Assembly: GCF_002814235.1 (NCBI RefSeq)
Contig: NZ_PHSU01000033.1
Coordinates: 1 to 64,000, forward strand
DNA: 64,000 nucleotides
Source of the DNA: Pseudomonas sp. QS1027
GTDB lineage: Bacteria > Pseudomonadota > Gammaproteobacteria > Pseudomonadales > Pseudomonadaceae
Reading direction: 5' to 3'
The notes beneath the pieces were generated by a model. It was given only the letters and a program-made list of their open reading frames with translations, searched no databases and was not told the DNA's origin. How positions within the stretch are numbered: the stretch's first letter is position 1; every line of letters begins with the position of its first letter. The position numbers and the translations under genes were made by a program. Of the stretch, positions 8,086 to 17,404 are shown piece by piece.

Positions 8086-8877
8086 ATGACCTCCCACCCG
8101 ACACTGCTTCACGCGGTCGAGGCCGGCATCGCCCGGATCACCCTCAACCGTCCCGAGCAACGCAATGCGCTGGACATTCCCACCCTCAAGGCACTGATCG
8201 ACCTGCTGGAACGCTTCGAAGCCGACCCGGCGGTGCGGGTGCTGATACTGACTGGCAGCGGTCGCAGCTTCTGTGCCGGCGCGGACCTGGCCGAATGGGC
8301 CGATGCCGAACGCCGCGGGATTCTCGAAAGCTACGGCTGGACTGAAACCGCCCATGTCCTGATGAATCGCCTGCATACCTTCGCCAAGCCGACCATCGCC
8401 GCCATCAACGGCACGGCGGTGGGGGCCGGGATGGACCTGACCCTGTGCTGCGATTTCCGCCTGGCCGCGCAATCGGCGCGGTTCAAGGCCGGCTATACCA
8501 GCATGGCCTATTCGCCGGACGCCGGGGCCAGTTGGCACCTGCCACGCCTGATCGGTAGCGAGCAGGCCAAGCGCCTGTTGTTCCTCGACGAACTCTGGGG
8601 CGCCGACCGCGCCCTGGCCACCGGCCTGGTGAGCGAAGTCTGCGCCGATGAGCAACTGGCATCCGCCGCCTCCGAGCTGGCCGCCCGACTGGCGGCAGGC
8701 CCGACCTTCGCCTTTGCCCAGAGCAAAGTGCTGATCCGCGACGGCGCCGAGCGCAACCTGGCCGAACAGCTCCAGGCCGAACAGGCCGCCGGCCTGCTCT
8801 GCGGCCGCAGCCGCGATGGCGCCGAAGCGCTCCAGGCCGCGGTGGAAAAACGCGCCCCTCATTTTATCGGCCAGTAA
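8086..8877 (+). CDS. Crotonase-fold enoyl-CoA hydratase/isomerase family protein
   Basis: A 263-residue crotonase, the usual length. GRSFCAGADL (about residue 60) and the GAGMDLTLCCD loop form the CoA/oxyanion-hole elements. The two glutamates of true enoyl-CoA hydratases are missing: the position in GAGMDL is Asp and the QPE-type Glu is replaced in AGYTSMAY. SPDAGASWHLPRLIG instead resembles PaaG-type isomerases. It may therefore isomerise or otherwise process, rather than hydrate, an acyl-CoA. It is the first gene of the left arm, downstream of site A, followed 18 bp later by an acyl-CoA dehydrogenase. GAGGG precedes the ATG. Confidence 0.85.
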   Translation: MTSHPTLLHAVEAGIARITLNRPEQRNALDIPTLKALIDLLERFEADPAVRVLILTGSGRSFCAGADLAEWADAERRGILESYGWTETAHVLMNRLHTFAKPTIAAINGTAVGAGMDLTLCCDFRLAAQSARFKAGYTSMAYSPDAGASWHLPRLIGSEQAKRLLFLDELWGADRALATGLVSEVCADEQLASAASELAARLAAGPTFAFAQSKVLIRDGAERNLAEQLQAEQAAGLLCGRSRDGAEALQAAVEKRAPHFIGQ

Positions 8878-8895
8878 CCGAACAGCAGGTACCCC

Positions 8896-10056
8896 ATGAA
8901 TTTCCAACTGACCCAAGAGCAGGACATGCTGGTGGACGCCGTTCGCAGCTTTGTCGAGAAAGAGCTGCTGCCCCATGAGGAAGCCGTTGACCGCGCCGAC
9001 GCGGTGTCGCCGGAACTGGCCGCACAGATTCGCGCCAAGGCCATCGCGGCGGGCTTCTATGCCTTCAACATGCCGGAAGAAGTCGGGGGTGGCGGCCTCG
9101 ACTACCTGTCCCAGGCGCTGATCGAGCGCGAGCTGTCCAAGGTGTCCTGGGCGCTGCACGTGTTTGTCGCGCGTCCGTCGAAGATCCTCATGGCCTGCAC
9201 CGGGGCGCAGATCGAAGACTACCTGTTGCCCTGCGTGCGCGGTGAAAAGGTCGACTGTTTTGCCCTGACCGAACCGGGCGCCGGCTCCGATGCCAATGCC
9301 ATCAAGACCCGCGCGGTACGCGATGGCGATGACTTCGTCCTCAATGGCAGCAAGCATTTCATCAGCCATGCCGGGCACGCGGATTTCGCCATCGTCTTCG
9401 CGGTGACCGACACCTACGAACATAACGGCCGCAAGCGCAACGCCGTGACCTCGTTCCTGGTGGATCGCGACACCCCCGGCATGACCATCCGCCGTGGCCC
9501 GAAATGTGTGAGCAACCGCGGCTATCACACCAGCGAAATCTTCTTCGACGACTGCCGCGTGCCAGCGGCCAAGGTCCTCGGCGAAATCGGCAAGGGCTGG
9601 GAAGTCGCCAATGCCTGGCTGACCGCCGGGCGGGTGATGGTCGCCGCCAACTGTGTCGGCCAGGCCCAGCGGGCATTGGACGTGGCGTTGCAGTGGTCGG
9701 CCGATCGCAAGCAGTTCGGCCAGGCCATCGGTACCTACCAGGGTATCTCCTTCAAGCTGGCGGACATGGCCACGGAAATCCGCGCCGCCGAACTGATGAC
9801 CCTGCACACCGCCTGGAAAATGGACCAGGGCACCATGACCGATGGCGAAGCCGGCATGGCCAAGCTGTTTGCCAGCGAAGTACTGGGCCGCGCCGCCGAC
9901 GAAGCGGTGCAGATTTTTGGCGGCATGGGCCTGATGGACGAAGGACCGGTGGAGCGGATCTGGCGCAACGCGCGGATCGAGCGGATCTGGGAAGGCACTT
10001 CGGAAATCCAGCGCCATATCATTTCCCGCGAACTGCTGCGGCCGCTGCTGCGCTGA
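8896..10056 (+). CDS. Acyl-CoA dehydrogenase
   Basis: A 386-residue FAD enzyme forming the 2,3-enoyl-CoA. CFALTEPGAGSDA (about residues 117-129) is the flavin/substrate loop, and RIWEGTSEIQRHIISREL near the C-terminus carries the catalytic-base Glu and the family signature. Its soluble size separates it from the large FadE at 50409. Context suggests it acts on an acyl-CoA made by the ligase immediately downstream, derived from an amino acid. Gaps to neighbours are 18 bp on each side, so it belongs to one operon. Confidence 0.9.
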   Translation: MNFQLTQEQDMLVDAVRSFVEKELLPHEEAVDRADAVSPELAAQIRAKAIAAGFYAFNMPEEVGGGGLDYLSQALIERELSKVSWALHVFVARPSKILMACTGAQIEDYLLPCVRGEKVDCFALTEPGAGSDANAIKTRAVRDGDDFVLNGSKHFISHAGHADFAIVFAVTDTYEHNGRKRNAVTSFLVDRDTPGMTIRRGPKCVSNRGYHTSEIFFDDCRVPAAKVLGEIGKGWEVANAWLTAGRVMVAANCVGQAQRALDVALQWSADRKQFGQAIGTYQGISFKLADMATEIRAAELMTLHTAWKMDQGTMTDGEAGMAKLFASEVLGRAADEAVQIFGGMGLMDEGPVERIWRNARIERIWEGTSEIQRHIISRELLRPLLR

Positions 10057-10074
10057 TCGGACCAGGAGAACAGT

Positions 10075-12162
10075 ATGTCCATCAGAGACAACCTCAAGCG
10101 CCTGCTCGCGCCGCGCCACCTGGCGTTCGTGGGTGGGCGCAGCATGGCGCGGGCGTTCAAGCGCTGTGCCGACGGCGGCTTCCTGGGCCAGATGTGGCTG
10201 GTCAACCCACAGCATGCCGAACTCGACGGGATTCCCTGCGTGGCGTCGGTTGCGCAACTGCCCTGCGGGCCTGACGCGGTGTTTATCGCCACCAACCGTG
10301 AACTGACCCTGACCTGTGTCGCCGAACTGGCGGCCAAGGGCGCGGGTGGGGCGATCTGCTATGCCTCCGGCTTTGCCGAAACCGGCGAGGCGGGGCAGGC
10401 CCTGCAGGAACAACTGCTGCAGGCGGCGGGCGAGATGGCGCTGCTCGGGCCCAACTGTTATGGCTTGCTCGACTATCTGCACAACGTCGCCCTGTGGCCG
10501 GTGGCCCACGGCGGCAAGGCGGTGGAGAAGGGCGTGGCGGTGCTGACCCAGAGCGGCAACTTCGCCTACAACCTGTCCATGAGTGACCGCTCCTTGCCCC
10601 TGGCCTATATGGCTTCGGTGGGCAATCAGGCGCAACTGGGCGTGGCCGAATTGATGGACGTGCTGCTCGATGAGCCGCGGGTCACCGCCATCGGCCTGCA
10701 CCTGGAAGGTTTGAAGAACGTCCAGGGGTTTGCCCGGGCGGCGTACAAGGCGCTGGAGAAAGGCATTCCGGTGATCGCCCTGAAAACCGGGGTGTCACAG
10801 ATCGGTGCCGAGTTGGCCCTCAGTCATACCAGTTCCCTGGCCGGCTCCGATGCGCTGTATGACAGTTTGTTCGAGCGTCTCGGGGTGATTCGGGTCAGTG
10901 GCCCGGTGAGCTTTGTCGAAACCCTCAAGGCCGCGGCCTGCGGTCATTTGCCGGCGGGTCCGAGCCTGACCGGGCTGGCTTGCTCCGGCGGTGATGCGGG
11001 GCTGATCGCCGACTATGCCGAGCGCAACGGCCTGACCTTGCCGGCACTGGACGAAGGCCAGCGCGGCGAACTGGCGCAGGTGTTGCCCAGCTACGCCAAC
11101 CTGGTCAATCCGCTGGATTTCACCACGGCGATCTGGGGCGACCGTACGGCTCTGGAAAAGATGCTGGAAACGGCCTTGCGTACCCCGTCCGATGTGGCCT
11201 TGCTGGTGCTCGATTATCCGGCGCAATTTACCGGCGAGCGCAAGGAGTGCGACCTCTTGCTGGAACTGTATTGCGAGTGCCTGGAGCGGCATGGCAAGAC
11301 CGGTTTCGTTGCCTCGGCCTTTCCCGAGTTGCTGCCGGCCCATGCCCGTGAGCGTCTGCACGCCCACGGCGTACCGGCACTGCAAGGGGTGGAAGATGGA
11401 CTGGCGGCCTGGGGCCGGATCGCCCATTACCGCCAGCGGCGCGAGGCCTTGTTGAATGGCGGTGAGGCGGCGTTGTCGCCGGTATGTCCGGATGCTGTGC
11501 TGGGTAGCGGGCGGCTGCTGGATGAGTGGCAGTCCAAGCAAGCCTTGCGGCCCTTCGGCCTGCCTTTGCCCGAAGGTCGGTTGTGTCGGCCGGAGCAAGC
11601 CTTGGTCGAGGCCCGCAGCCTGGGTTACCCGTTGGTGCTCAAGGTGGTCAGTGCCGATTTGCCGCACAAGACCGAGGCCGGTGGTGTCGCCCTCAACCTC
11701 AAGGACGAGGCGGCGTTGCAGGCGGCACTCGAGACCATGCGCAGCAATCTGGCCCGGCATGCGCCGGGGCTCGCTTTCGATCAGGTGCTGCTGGAGCGCA
11801 TGGCATCGGTGCCTTTGGCGGAGCTGATCGTCGGCGTCAAGCGTGAAGCGGGTTTCGGTCTGGCACTGGTGATCGGTGCCGGGGGGATTCTGGTGGAGCT
11901 GCTCAAGGACAGTTGCAGCCTGTTGCTGCCGACCACCGACCAGGCCATTCACCAGGCGCTGTTGGGCTTGCGCTGTGCACCGTTGCTGACCGGCTTTCGC
12001 GGCGGCCCTGCGGTGGATATGCCCGCCCTGGTCAAGGCGATTCGCGCGGTGGCGGATTACGCCTGCGAGAACGCCGGATCATTACTGGAGTTGGATGTGA
12101 ATCCGTTGCTGGTCAACACCGAGGGAGCGGTGGCAGTGGATGCGTTAATCCGTTTGGCCTAG
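10075..12162 (+). CDS. ADP-forming acyl-CoA synthetase family protein
   Basis: A 695-residue fusion of a CoA-binding domain (about 1-130), a succinyl-CoA-ligase-like region (about 140-440) and a C-terminal ATP-grasp domain (about 480-695). LSHTSSLAGSDALYD near residue 245 holds the His expected to carry phosphate in this family. LVLKVVSADLPHKTEAGGV is the usual ATP-grasp opening. It would convert a carboxylic acid, ATP and CoA to acyl-CoA, or the reverse. In this operon it would feed the acyl-CoA dehydrogenase, and its acid substrate could come from the aldehyde dehydrogenase at 27205. Specificity cannot be read from the sequence. Confidence 0.85.
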   Translation: MSIRDNLKRLLAPRHLAFVGGRSMARAFKRCADGGFLGQMWLVNPQHAELDGIPCVASVAQLPCGPDAVFIATNRELTLTCVAELAAKGAGGAICYASGFAETGEAGQALQEQLLQAAGEMALLGPNCYGLLDYLHNVALWPVAHGGKAVEKGVAVLTQSGNFAYNLSMSDRSLPLAYMASVGNQAQLGVAELMDVLLDEPRVTAIGLHLEGLKNVQGFARAAYKALEKGIPVIALKTGVSQIGAELALSHTSSLAGSDALYDSLFERLGVIRVSGPVSFVETLKAAACGHLPAGPSLTGLACSGGDAGLIADYAERNGLTLPALDEGQRGELAQVLPSYANLVNPLDFTTAIWGDRTALEKMLETALRTPSDVALLVLDYPAQFTGERKECDLLLELYCECLERHGKTGFVASAFPELLPAHARERLHAHGVPALQGVEDGLAAWGRIAHYRQRREALLNGGEAALSPVCPDAVLGSGRLLDEWQSKQALRPFGLPLPEGRLCRPEQALVEARSLGYPLVLKVVSADLPHKTEAGGVALNLKDEAALQAALETMRSNLARHAPGLAFDQVLLERMASVPLAELIVGVKREAGFGLALVIGAGGILVELLKDSCSLLLPTTDQAIHQALLGLRCAPLLTGFRGGPAVDMPALVKAIRAVADYACENAGSLLELDVNPLLVNTEGAVAVDALIRLA

Positions 12163-12214
12163 ATACCGAATCAGCAAACGAACCCTTTTCCCGCAACGTA
12201 ACAGGGGCAATTCG

Positions 12215-13816
12215 ATGAGCGATAATAACAACAAGATTCCTCAACTTTCCCACGGCCTCTCACTGGAACGCCGCGACTTTCTCAAGCTCGGTGCCGTGGC
12301 CGGGCTGGCCGGTGCCGCCGCTTCCATGGGCTTCCCGCTGAGCGCCTGGGCCGCCGACGCCACGCCAAAACCCGGCGGCACCCTGCGCCTGGGCCTGGCC
12401 GGCGGCAGCACCTCCGACTCCTACGATCCCGGTTCCTGGAGCGACACTTTCACCTTCGTCGGCTTCTCGGCCATCTACAACACCCTGGTGGAAATCGCCG
12501 TGGACGGTTCCGCCATCCCGGAGCTGGCCGAAAGCTGGGAGTCCTCGCCGGATGCGCGGATCTGGACTTTCAAGCTGCGTTCCGGAGTGCAGTTCCACAA
12601 CGGCAAGCCCCTGGCCGTCGAGGACGTGGTCGCCTCGATCGAGCATCACCTGGGCGAGAAATCCACCTCCGCGGCCAAGACCGTGCTCGGCGAAGTGGTC
12701 GCGGTGCGCGCCGCCGGCAACGACAGCGTGGCCTTCGAATTGCACTCGGGCAATGCCGACTTCCCCTATGTGGTCGCCGACTATCACCTGGTGATCATGC
12801 CCGCCAAGGACGGCCTGGCCGACTGGCGTACCGGCGTCGGCACCAGCGGTTATCGCCTCAAGTCCTTCGAGCCCGGCGTACGCATGGCCCTGGAACGCAA
12901 CCCCGGTTACTGGAAAGCCGGTCGCGCGCATTTCGATGCGGCGGAACTGCTGGCCATCTCCGACGGCGCGGCGCGGGTCAATGCACTGATCACCGGGCAG
13001 GTCGATGTGATCAACAAGGTCGACCTGAAGACCGTCGGCCTGCTCAAGCGCAATCCGAATATGGTTATCGAGGAAACCAAGGGGGCGCAGCAGTACACCT
13101 TCCCGATGCTCTGCGACAGCGACCCGTTCAAGAACAACGACATTCGTATGGCGATGAAGCATGGCATCGACCGCGAAGCGCTGCTCTCCTCGGTGCTCAA
13201 GGGTTACGGCGCGGTGGGCAACGACCATCCGATCCAGCCCGGCAGCCGTTTCCTCAATACCCAACTGCCACAGCGCAAATACGACCCCGAGCAGGCGAAG
13301 TTCTACCTGCGCAAGGCCGGGGTGGATTCCCTCAAGGTCCGCCTGCAAGCCAGCGATGCGGCCTATTCCGGGGCCGTTGATGCCTCGGTGCTGTTCAAGG
13401 AACAGGCCAGGGCAGGTGGCATCGATATCGACGTGGTACGCGAGCCGGCGGACGGGTTCTTCTCCAACGTCTGGAACAAGCAGCCGTTCACCACCTCGTT
13501 CTGGTACAGCAGCCTGACCGCCGACCGCATGTTCAGCATCGGTTATGCCAAGGGCGCGGCGTGGAACGAATCCCACTGGGACAACCCGCGCTTCAACGTC
13601 CTGCTCAACCAGGCCCGGGGTGAACTCAACGACCCGTTGCGGCGCGAGATGTACAACGAAATGCAGGCGATCTGTCGCGACGATTGCGGCGCGATCATCC
13701 CGCTGTTCGCCAGCTCCGTGGCGGCACGCTCGACCCGTGTGGCCCACGGCGGACTCACCGCGCCTTACGGCGAGCTGGATGGCTTGCGGTTGATCGAGCG
13801 CTGGTGGCAGGCCTGA
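12215..13816 (+). CDS. Tat-exported dipeptide/oligopeptide-type ABC substrate-binding protein
   Basis: A 533-residue family-5 (DppA/OppA-type) solute-binding protein. The N-terminus has a twin-arginine motif RRDFLK (residues 19-24), a hydrophobic stretch and an AWA-A cleavage site, so it should be folded before export to the periplasm. GGTLRLGLAGG follows, and later the RSGVQFHNGKPLAVEDVV segment typical of family 5. It starts a four-gene transporter set with the permeases and the double ATPase downstream. The ligand is unknown; peptides, opine-like or other amino-acid conjugates are possible in this amino-acid catabolic island. Confidence 0.88.
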   Translation: MSDNNNKIPQLSHGLSLERRDFLKLGAVAGLAGAAASMGFPLSAWAADATPKPGGTLRLGLAGGSTSDSYDPGSWSDTFTFVGFSAIYNTLVEIAVDGSAIPELAESWESSPDARIWTFKLRSGVQFHNGKPLAVEDVVASIEHHLGEKSTSAAKTVLGEVVAVRAAGNDSVAFELHSGNADFPYVVADYHLVIMPAKDGLADWRTGVGTSGYRLKSFEPGVRMALERNPGYWKAGRAHFDAAELLAISDGAARVNALITGQVDVINKVDLKTVGLLKRNPNMVIEETKGAQQYTFPMLCDSDPFKNNDIRMAMKHGIDREALLSSVLKGYGAVGNDHPIQPGSRFLNTQLPQRKYDPEQAKFYLRKAGVDSLKVRLQASDAAYSGAVDASVLFKEQARAGGIDIDVVREPADGFFSNVWNKQPFTTSFWYSSLTADRMFSIGYAKGAAWNESHWDNPRFNVLLNQARGELNDPLRREMYNEMQAICRDDCGAIIPLFASSVAARSTRVAHGGLTAPYGELDGLRLIERWWQA

Positions 13817-13829
13817 GGCGGAGCGCGAG

Positions 13830-14789
13830 ATGAACAGCATTCTGAAGTTACTGTCCCAGCGCCTGGCGCTTGGGCTGCTGTCGTTGTTCGCGGTATCGGT
13901 GATTATCTTCCTGGCAGTGGGTCTGCTGCCGGGGGATATCGCCCAGGCCATGCTCGGGCAGTCGGCAACCCCTGAGACCCTGGCGGCGTTCCGCACCCAA
14001 CTGGGCCTGGACCAACCGCCATTCTGGCGTTTCGTGCACTGGATCGGCCATCTCCTGCGCGGCGACCTGGGAACGTCGCTGGCCAACCAACGGCCCATCG
14101 CCGAACTGGTCGGCGGTCGCCTGGGCAACACCCTGTGCCTGGCCGGCCTGGCGGCGCTGGTGTCGGTGCCCCTGGCGCTGTTGCTGGGGATGCTCGCCGC
14201 GCTGTACCGCAATTCGTGGTTCGACCGGTTGCTCAATACCCTGGCCCTGAGTGCGGTGTCGTTCCCCGAGTTCTTTGTCGCCTACCTGCTGATCCTGCTG
14301 TTCTCGGTCAAGCTGGGTTGGCTGCCGAGCCTGTCGAACCTGCCGCCGGATGCTTCCTTCGGCATGCTCCTGGAGCGCTCGGTGCTGCCGGTGGCGACCC
14401 TGAGCCTGGTGGTGGTCGCGCAGATGATGCGCATGACCCGCGCCGCGCTGATCAACCTGCTGGCCAGCCCCTATATCGAAATGGCCCGGCTCAAGGGCAT
14501 TAGCCAGGGCCGGATCATCTTTCGCCACGCCTTGCCCAATGCCCTGGCGCCCATCGTCAACGTGGTCGCGCTGAACCTGGCGTACCTGGTGGTGGGTGTG
14601 GTGGTGGTCGAAGTGGTGTTCGTCTATCCGGGCCTGGGGCAATTGCTGGTGGACTCGGTGGCCAAGCGCGATATCCCGGTGGTCCAGGCCTGCAGCCTGA
14701 TCTTTGCCGCGACCTACATCGTGCTCAACACCCTGGCCGACGTGCTGTCCATCGCCAGCAACCCACGCCTGATGCATCCGAAGGGGTAG
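13830..14789 (+). CDS. DppB-type ABC transporter permease
   Basis: A 319-residue inner-membrane permease with six predicted TM segments. The EAA-like cytoplasmic loop is EMARLKGISQGRIIFRHALP, with NALAPIVN following. The N-terminal QRLALGLLSLFAVSVIIFL helix and the later GLLPGD region are standard for DppB/OppB. It is 13 bp after the binding protein and 3 bp before the second permease. Confidence 0.9.
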   Translation: MNSILKLLSQRLALGLLSLFAVSVIIFLAVGLLPGDIAQAMLGQSATPETLAAFRTQLGLDQPPFWRFVHWIGHLLRGDLGTSLANQRPIAELVGGRLGNTLCLAGLAALVSVPLALLLGMLAALYRNSWFDRLLNTLALSAVSFPEFFVAYLLILLFSVKLGWLPSLSNLPPDASFGMLLERSVLPVATLSLVVVAQMMRMTRAALINLLASPYIEMARLKGISQGRIIFRHALPNALAPIVNVVALNLAYLVVGVVVVEVVFVYPGLGQLLVDSVAKRDIPVVQACSLIFAATYIVLNTLADVLSIASNPRLMHPKG

Positions 14790-14792
14790 CCC

Positions 14793-15623
14793 ATGAAATC
14801 CGTGTTCAAAGAGCTGGTCCACGCGCCCTGGAGCGCAAAATTCGGCTTCTGCGTGATCATCCTGTATGTCGCGGTGGCGCTGCTGGCCCCGCACCTGGCG
14901 CCCTACGGGGAAACCCAGGTGGTCGGCGACGGCTTCGCCGCCTGGGGCGCGCAGTTTCCGCTGGGTACCGACAACCTCGGGCGCGACATGCTCAGCCGCC
15001 TGCTCTATGGCGCCCGCAATACCGTGGGCATTGCCTTTCTCACCACAATGCTGGCGTTTCTGCTGGGCGGCCTGGCCGGCCTGATCGCGGCGCTCAAGGG
15101 CGGTTGGGTCGACATGGGCCTGTCGCGACTGGTGGACATCCTCATGGCGATTCCGCAACTGATCTTCGCCTTGCTGATCCTCAGCGTGGTGGGCACTACC
15201 GCGACCTCGCTGGTGCTGGTGATCGCGCTGCTGGATTCGACCCGGGTGTTCCGCCTGGCGCGGGCAGTGGCGATGAACGTGGTGGTCCAGGACTTTGTCG
15301 AGGCGGCCCGGCTGCGGGGCGAGGGCACGGTCTGGCTGGTGACCCGGGAGATCCTGCCCAACGCCGCCGCGCCGCTGATCGCCGAGTTCGGCCTGCGCTT
15401 CTGCTTCGTCTTCCTGTTTATCAGTGCGCTGTCGTTTCTCGGCCTGGGCATCCAGCCGCCGACCGCCGACTGGGGCAGCATGGTGCGCGACAACGCGGTG
15501 CTGATCACCTTCGGTGACCTCACGCCCTTGCTCCCGGCACTGGCGGTGGCGTTGCTCACGGTAGGGGTCAATTTTGTCGTCGACTGGATGCTCTATCGCT
15601 CCAGCGGGCTGAAGGAATGTTGA
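14793..15623 (+). CDS. DppC-type ABC transporter permease
   Basis: A 276-residue partner permease with about six TM helices. FPLGTDNLGRDMLSRLLYGAR is the DppC-type hallmark before the transmembrane domain; the coupling loop is EAARLRGEGTVWLVTREILP. The last 7 bases overlap the ATPase gene, indicating translational coupling. Confidence 0.9.
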   Translation: MKSVFKELVHAPWSAKFGFCVIILYVAVALLAPHLAPYGETQVVGDGFAAWGAQFPLGTDNLGRDMLSRLLYGARNTVGIAFLTTMLAFLLGGLAGLIAALKGGWVDMGLSRLVDILMAIPQLIFALLILSVVGTTATSLVLVIALLDSTRVFRLARAVAMNVVVQDFVEAARLRGEGTVWLVTREILPNAAAPLIAEFGLRFCFVFLFISALSFLGLGIQPPTADWGSMVRDNAVLITFGDLTPLLPALAVALLTVGVNFVVDWMLYRSSGLKEC

Positions 15624-17248
15624 GCATGAACGCAGCGAACCCGAGCTTGTTGCAGATCCGCGACCTGCATATCGAAGGGTACTACGACGATGCCTGGCAT
15701 CCGTTGGTGCAGGGCATCGACCTGACCCTGGCCCGGGGCGAGGTGCTGGGCCTGATCGGTGAATCCGGCGCGGGCAAGTCGACCCTGGGCCTCGCCGCCA
15801 TGGGGTATACCCGCGACGGTTGCCGGATCACTGGCGGCTCGATTCATTTCGACGGCCTGGACCTGCGCCAGTGTTCCGCCGAGGCCCTGCGCAAACTGCG
15901 TGGCCTGCGCATCGCCTATGTGGCGCAGAGCGCGGCGGCCTCGTTCAACCCGGCGCAACGGCTGATCGACCAGCATGTGGAGACCGCCGTGATCAATGGC
16001 GGGATGAAACGCTCCGAGGCCGAAGCCCAGGCGGTGGAGCTCTATCGTGTGCTACGTCTGCCGAATCCGGAAAGCATTGGTCAGCGTTATCCGCACCAGG
16101 TTTCCGGCGGCCAGTTGCAACGGGCGATGACCGCCATGGCCATGGCCTGCCAGCCGGACCTGATCATCTTCGACGAGCCGACCACGGCCCTCGACGTCAC
16201 CACCCAGATCGAAGTGCTGGCGGCGATTCGCGATGCGGTGAAGCGCTTCGGCATGGCGGCGATCTACATCACCCATGACCTGGCGGTGGTCTCGCAGATG
16301 GCCGACCGGATCATGGTGCTGCGCCATGGCAAGCGGGTGGAGGAGGCGGCGACCCGGCAGATGCTCCAGGCGCCGACCCAGGACTACACCAAGTCGCTGT
16401 GGGCGGTGCGCTGTTTCCGTACCGACCCCAAGGGCCGGCCGGAGCAGGGTGGGCCTTTGCTCGAAGTGCGTAACGCTTCGGCCAGCTACAGCCAGCAGCC
16501 GGTGCTGCACGATGTCTCGATGCGTCTCTATCGGGGCCAGACCCTGGCGGTGATCGGCGAGTCGGGCAGCGGCAAGAGCACCACGGCGCGACTGATTACC
16601 GGCCTGCTGCAACCGAGCAGCGGGCAGGTGCTGTTCGACGGTGAAGTCTTGCCGGCGGACTATCGCCGCCGCAGCAAGGCGCAATTGCGCAGCATCCAGA
16701 TGATCTACCAGATCCCCGACACGGCCCTCAATCCACGTCAGCGTATCGTCGACATCATCGGCCGACCGCTGGCGTTCTACCTGGGACTCAAGGGCAAGGC
16801 CCTGCGTCAGCGGGTGGCCGAGTTGCTGGAGATGATCGAACTCGACCCGGGCAAGTTCATGGAGCGACTGCCGTCGGAGCTGTCCGGCGGGCAGAAGCAG
16901 CGGGTCTGCATCGCCCGGGCCCTGGCCGCCGAGCCGCAGGTGATCATCTGCGACGAGGTGACTTCGGCGTTGGACCAACTGGTGGCCGAGGGGATTCTCA
17001 AGTTGCTGGATCGGGTGCAGCGGCAATTGGGCGTGTCCTATCTGTTTATCACCCACGATGTGGCGACGGTGCGGGCGATTGCCGATGAGGTGGTGGTGAT
17101 GCAGCGCGGGAAGGTGGTCGACGCCGGCGCCCGGGACGTGATCTTCACGCCGCCCCATCGCGACTACACCGGCCTGCTGTTTTCCTCGGAACCGGAGATG
17201 GACCCGGATTGGTTGGACCGGATTCTCCAGCAACGAGCGAGCGTCTGA
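15617..17248 (+). CDS. Fused DppD-DppF-type double ABC ATPase
   Basis: A 543-residue protein with two complete ABC domains in one chain. Domain 1 (about 1-260) has GESGAGKST, VSGGQLQR and IIFDEPTTALD. Domain 2 (about 280-530) has GESGSGKST, LSGGQKQRVC and IICDEVTSALD. The fusion replaces the usual DppD and DppF pair and energises the two permeases upstream. In the second Walker B the usual DEP is DEV, but the catalytic Glu is kept. It ends the transporter set; a REP-like inverted repeat follows. Confidence 0.92.
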   Translation: MLSMNAANPSLLQIRDLHIEGYYDDAWHPLVQGIDLTLARGEVLGLIGESGAGKSTLGLAAMGYTRDGCRITGGSIHFDGLDLRQCSAEALRKLRGLRIAYVAQSAAASFNPAQRLIDQHVETAVINGGMKRSEAEAQAVELYRVLRLPNPESIGQRYPHQVSGGQLQRAMTAMAMACQPDLIIFDEPTTALDVTTQIEVLAAIRDAVKRFGMAAIYITHDLAVVSQMADRIMVLRHGKRVEEAATRQMLQAPTQDYTKSLWAVRCFRTDPKGRPEQGGPLLEVRNASASYSQQPVLHDVSMRLYRGQTLAVIGESGSGKSTTARLITGLLQPSSGQVLFDGEVLPADYRRRSKAQLRSIQMIYQIPDTALNPRQRIVDIIGRPLAFYLGLKGKALRQRVAELLEMIELDPGKFMERLPSELSGGQKQRVCIARALAAEPQVIICDEVTSALDQLVAEGILKLLDRVQRQLGVSYLFITHDVATVRAIADEVVVMQRGKVVDAGARDVIFTPPHRDYTGLLFSSEPEMDPDWLDRILQQRASV

Positions 17249-17279
17249 GTAGACACCATTCTTCCGAACACCACTGTCC

Positions 17280-17368
17280 TGTAGGAGCAGGGCTTGTCGG
17301 GACGCCGCACCGCCGCGAAGGGGCCCTCGATATCGCTAAAAGCTTCGCGGGCAAGCCCTGCTCCTACA
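17280..17368. repeat. REP-like inverted repeat pair
   Basis: A 17-bp arm at 17280-17296 (core GTAGGAGCAGGGCTTG) is mirrored exactly at 17352-17368 (CAAGCCCTGCTCCTACA), with GC-rich material between. The same sequence family recurs at 31644-31719. It sits just after the ABC ATPase, where it may stabilise mRNA 3' ends or act as a terminator. Confidence 0.8.
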
Positions 17369-17404
17369 AGGTTATTTGACTTCAGAATCGTATAAGGACC
17401 CTTG

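Noticed and set aside
8059..10701. 880-codon open frame opposite the crotonase and acyl-CoA dehydrogenase genes
   Set aside because: Antisense shadow rich in Gly, His and Gln, with no domain recognised.
12180..12214. Possible copy of the upstream element (AACGTAACAGG) before the peptide-binding gene
   Set aside because: Only about eight bases match, without the GTTC part or the spacing.
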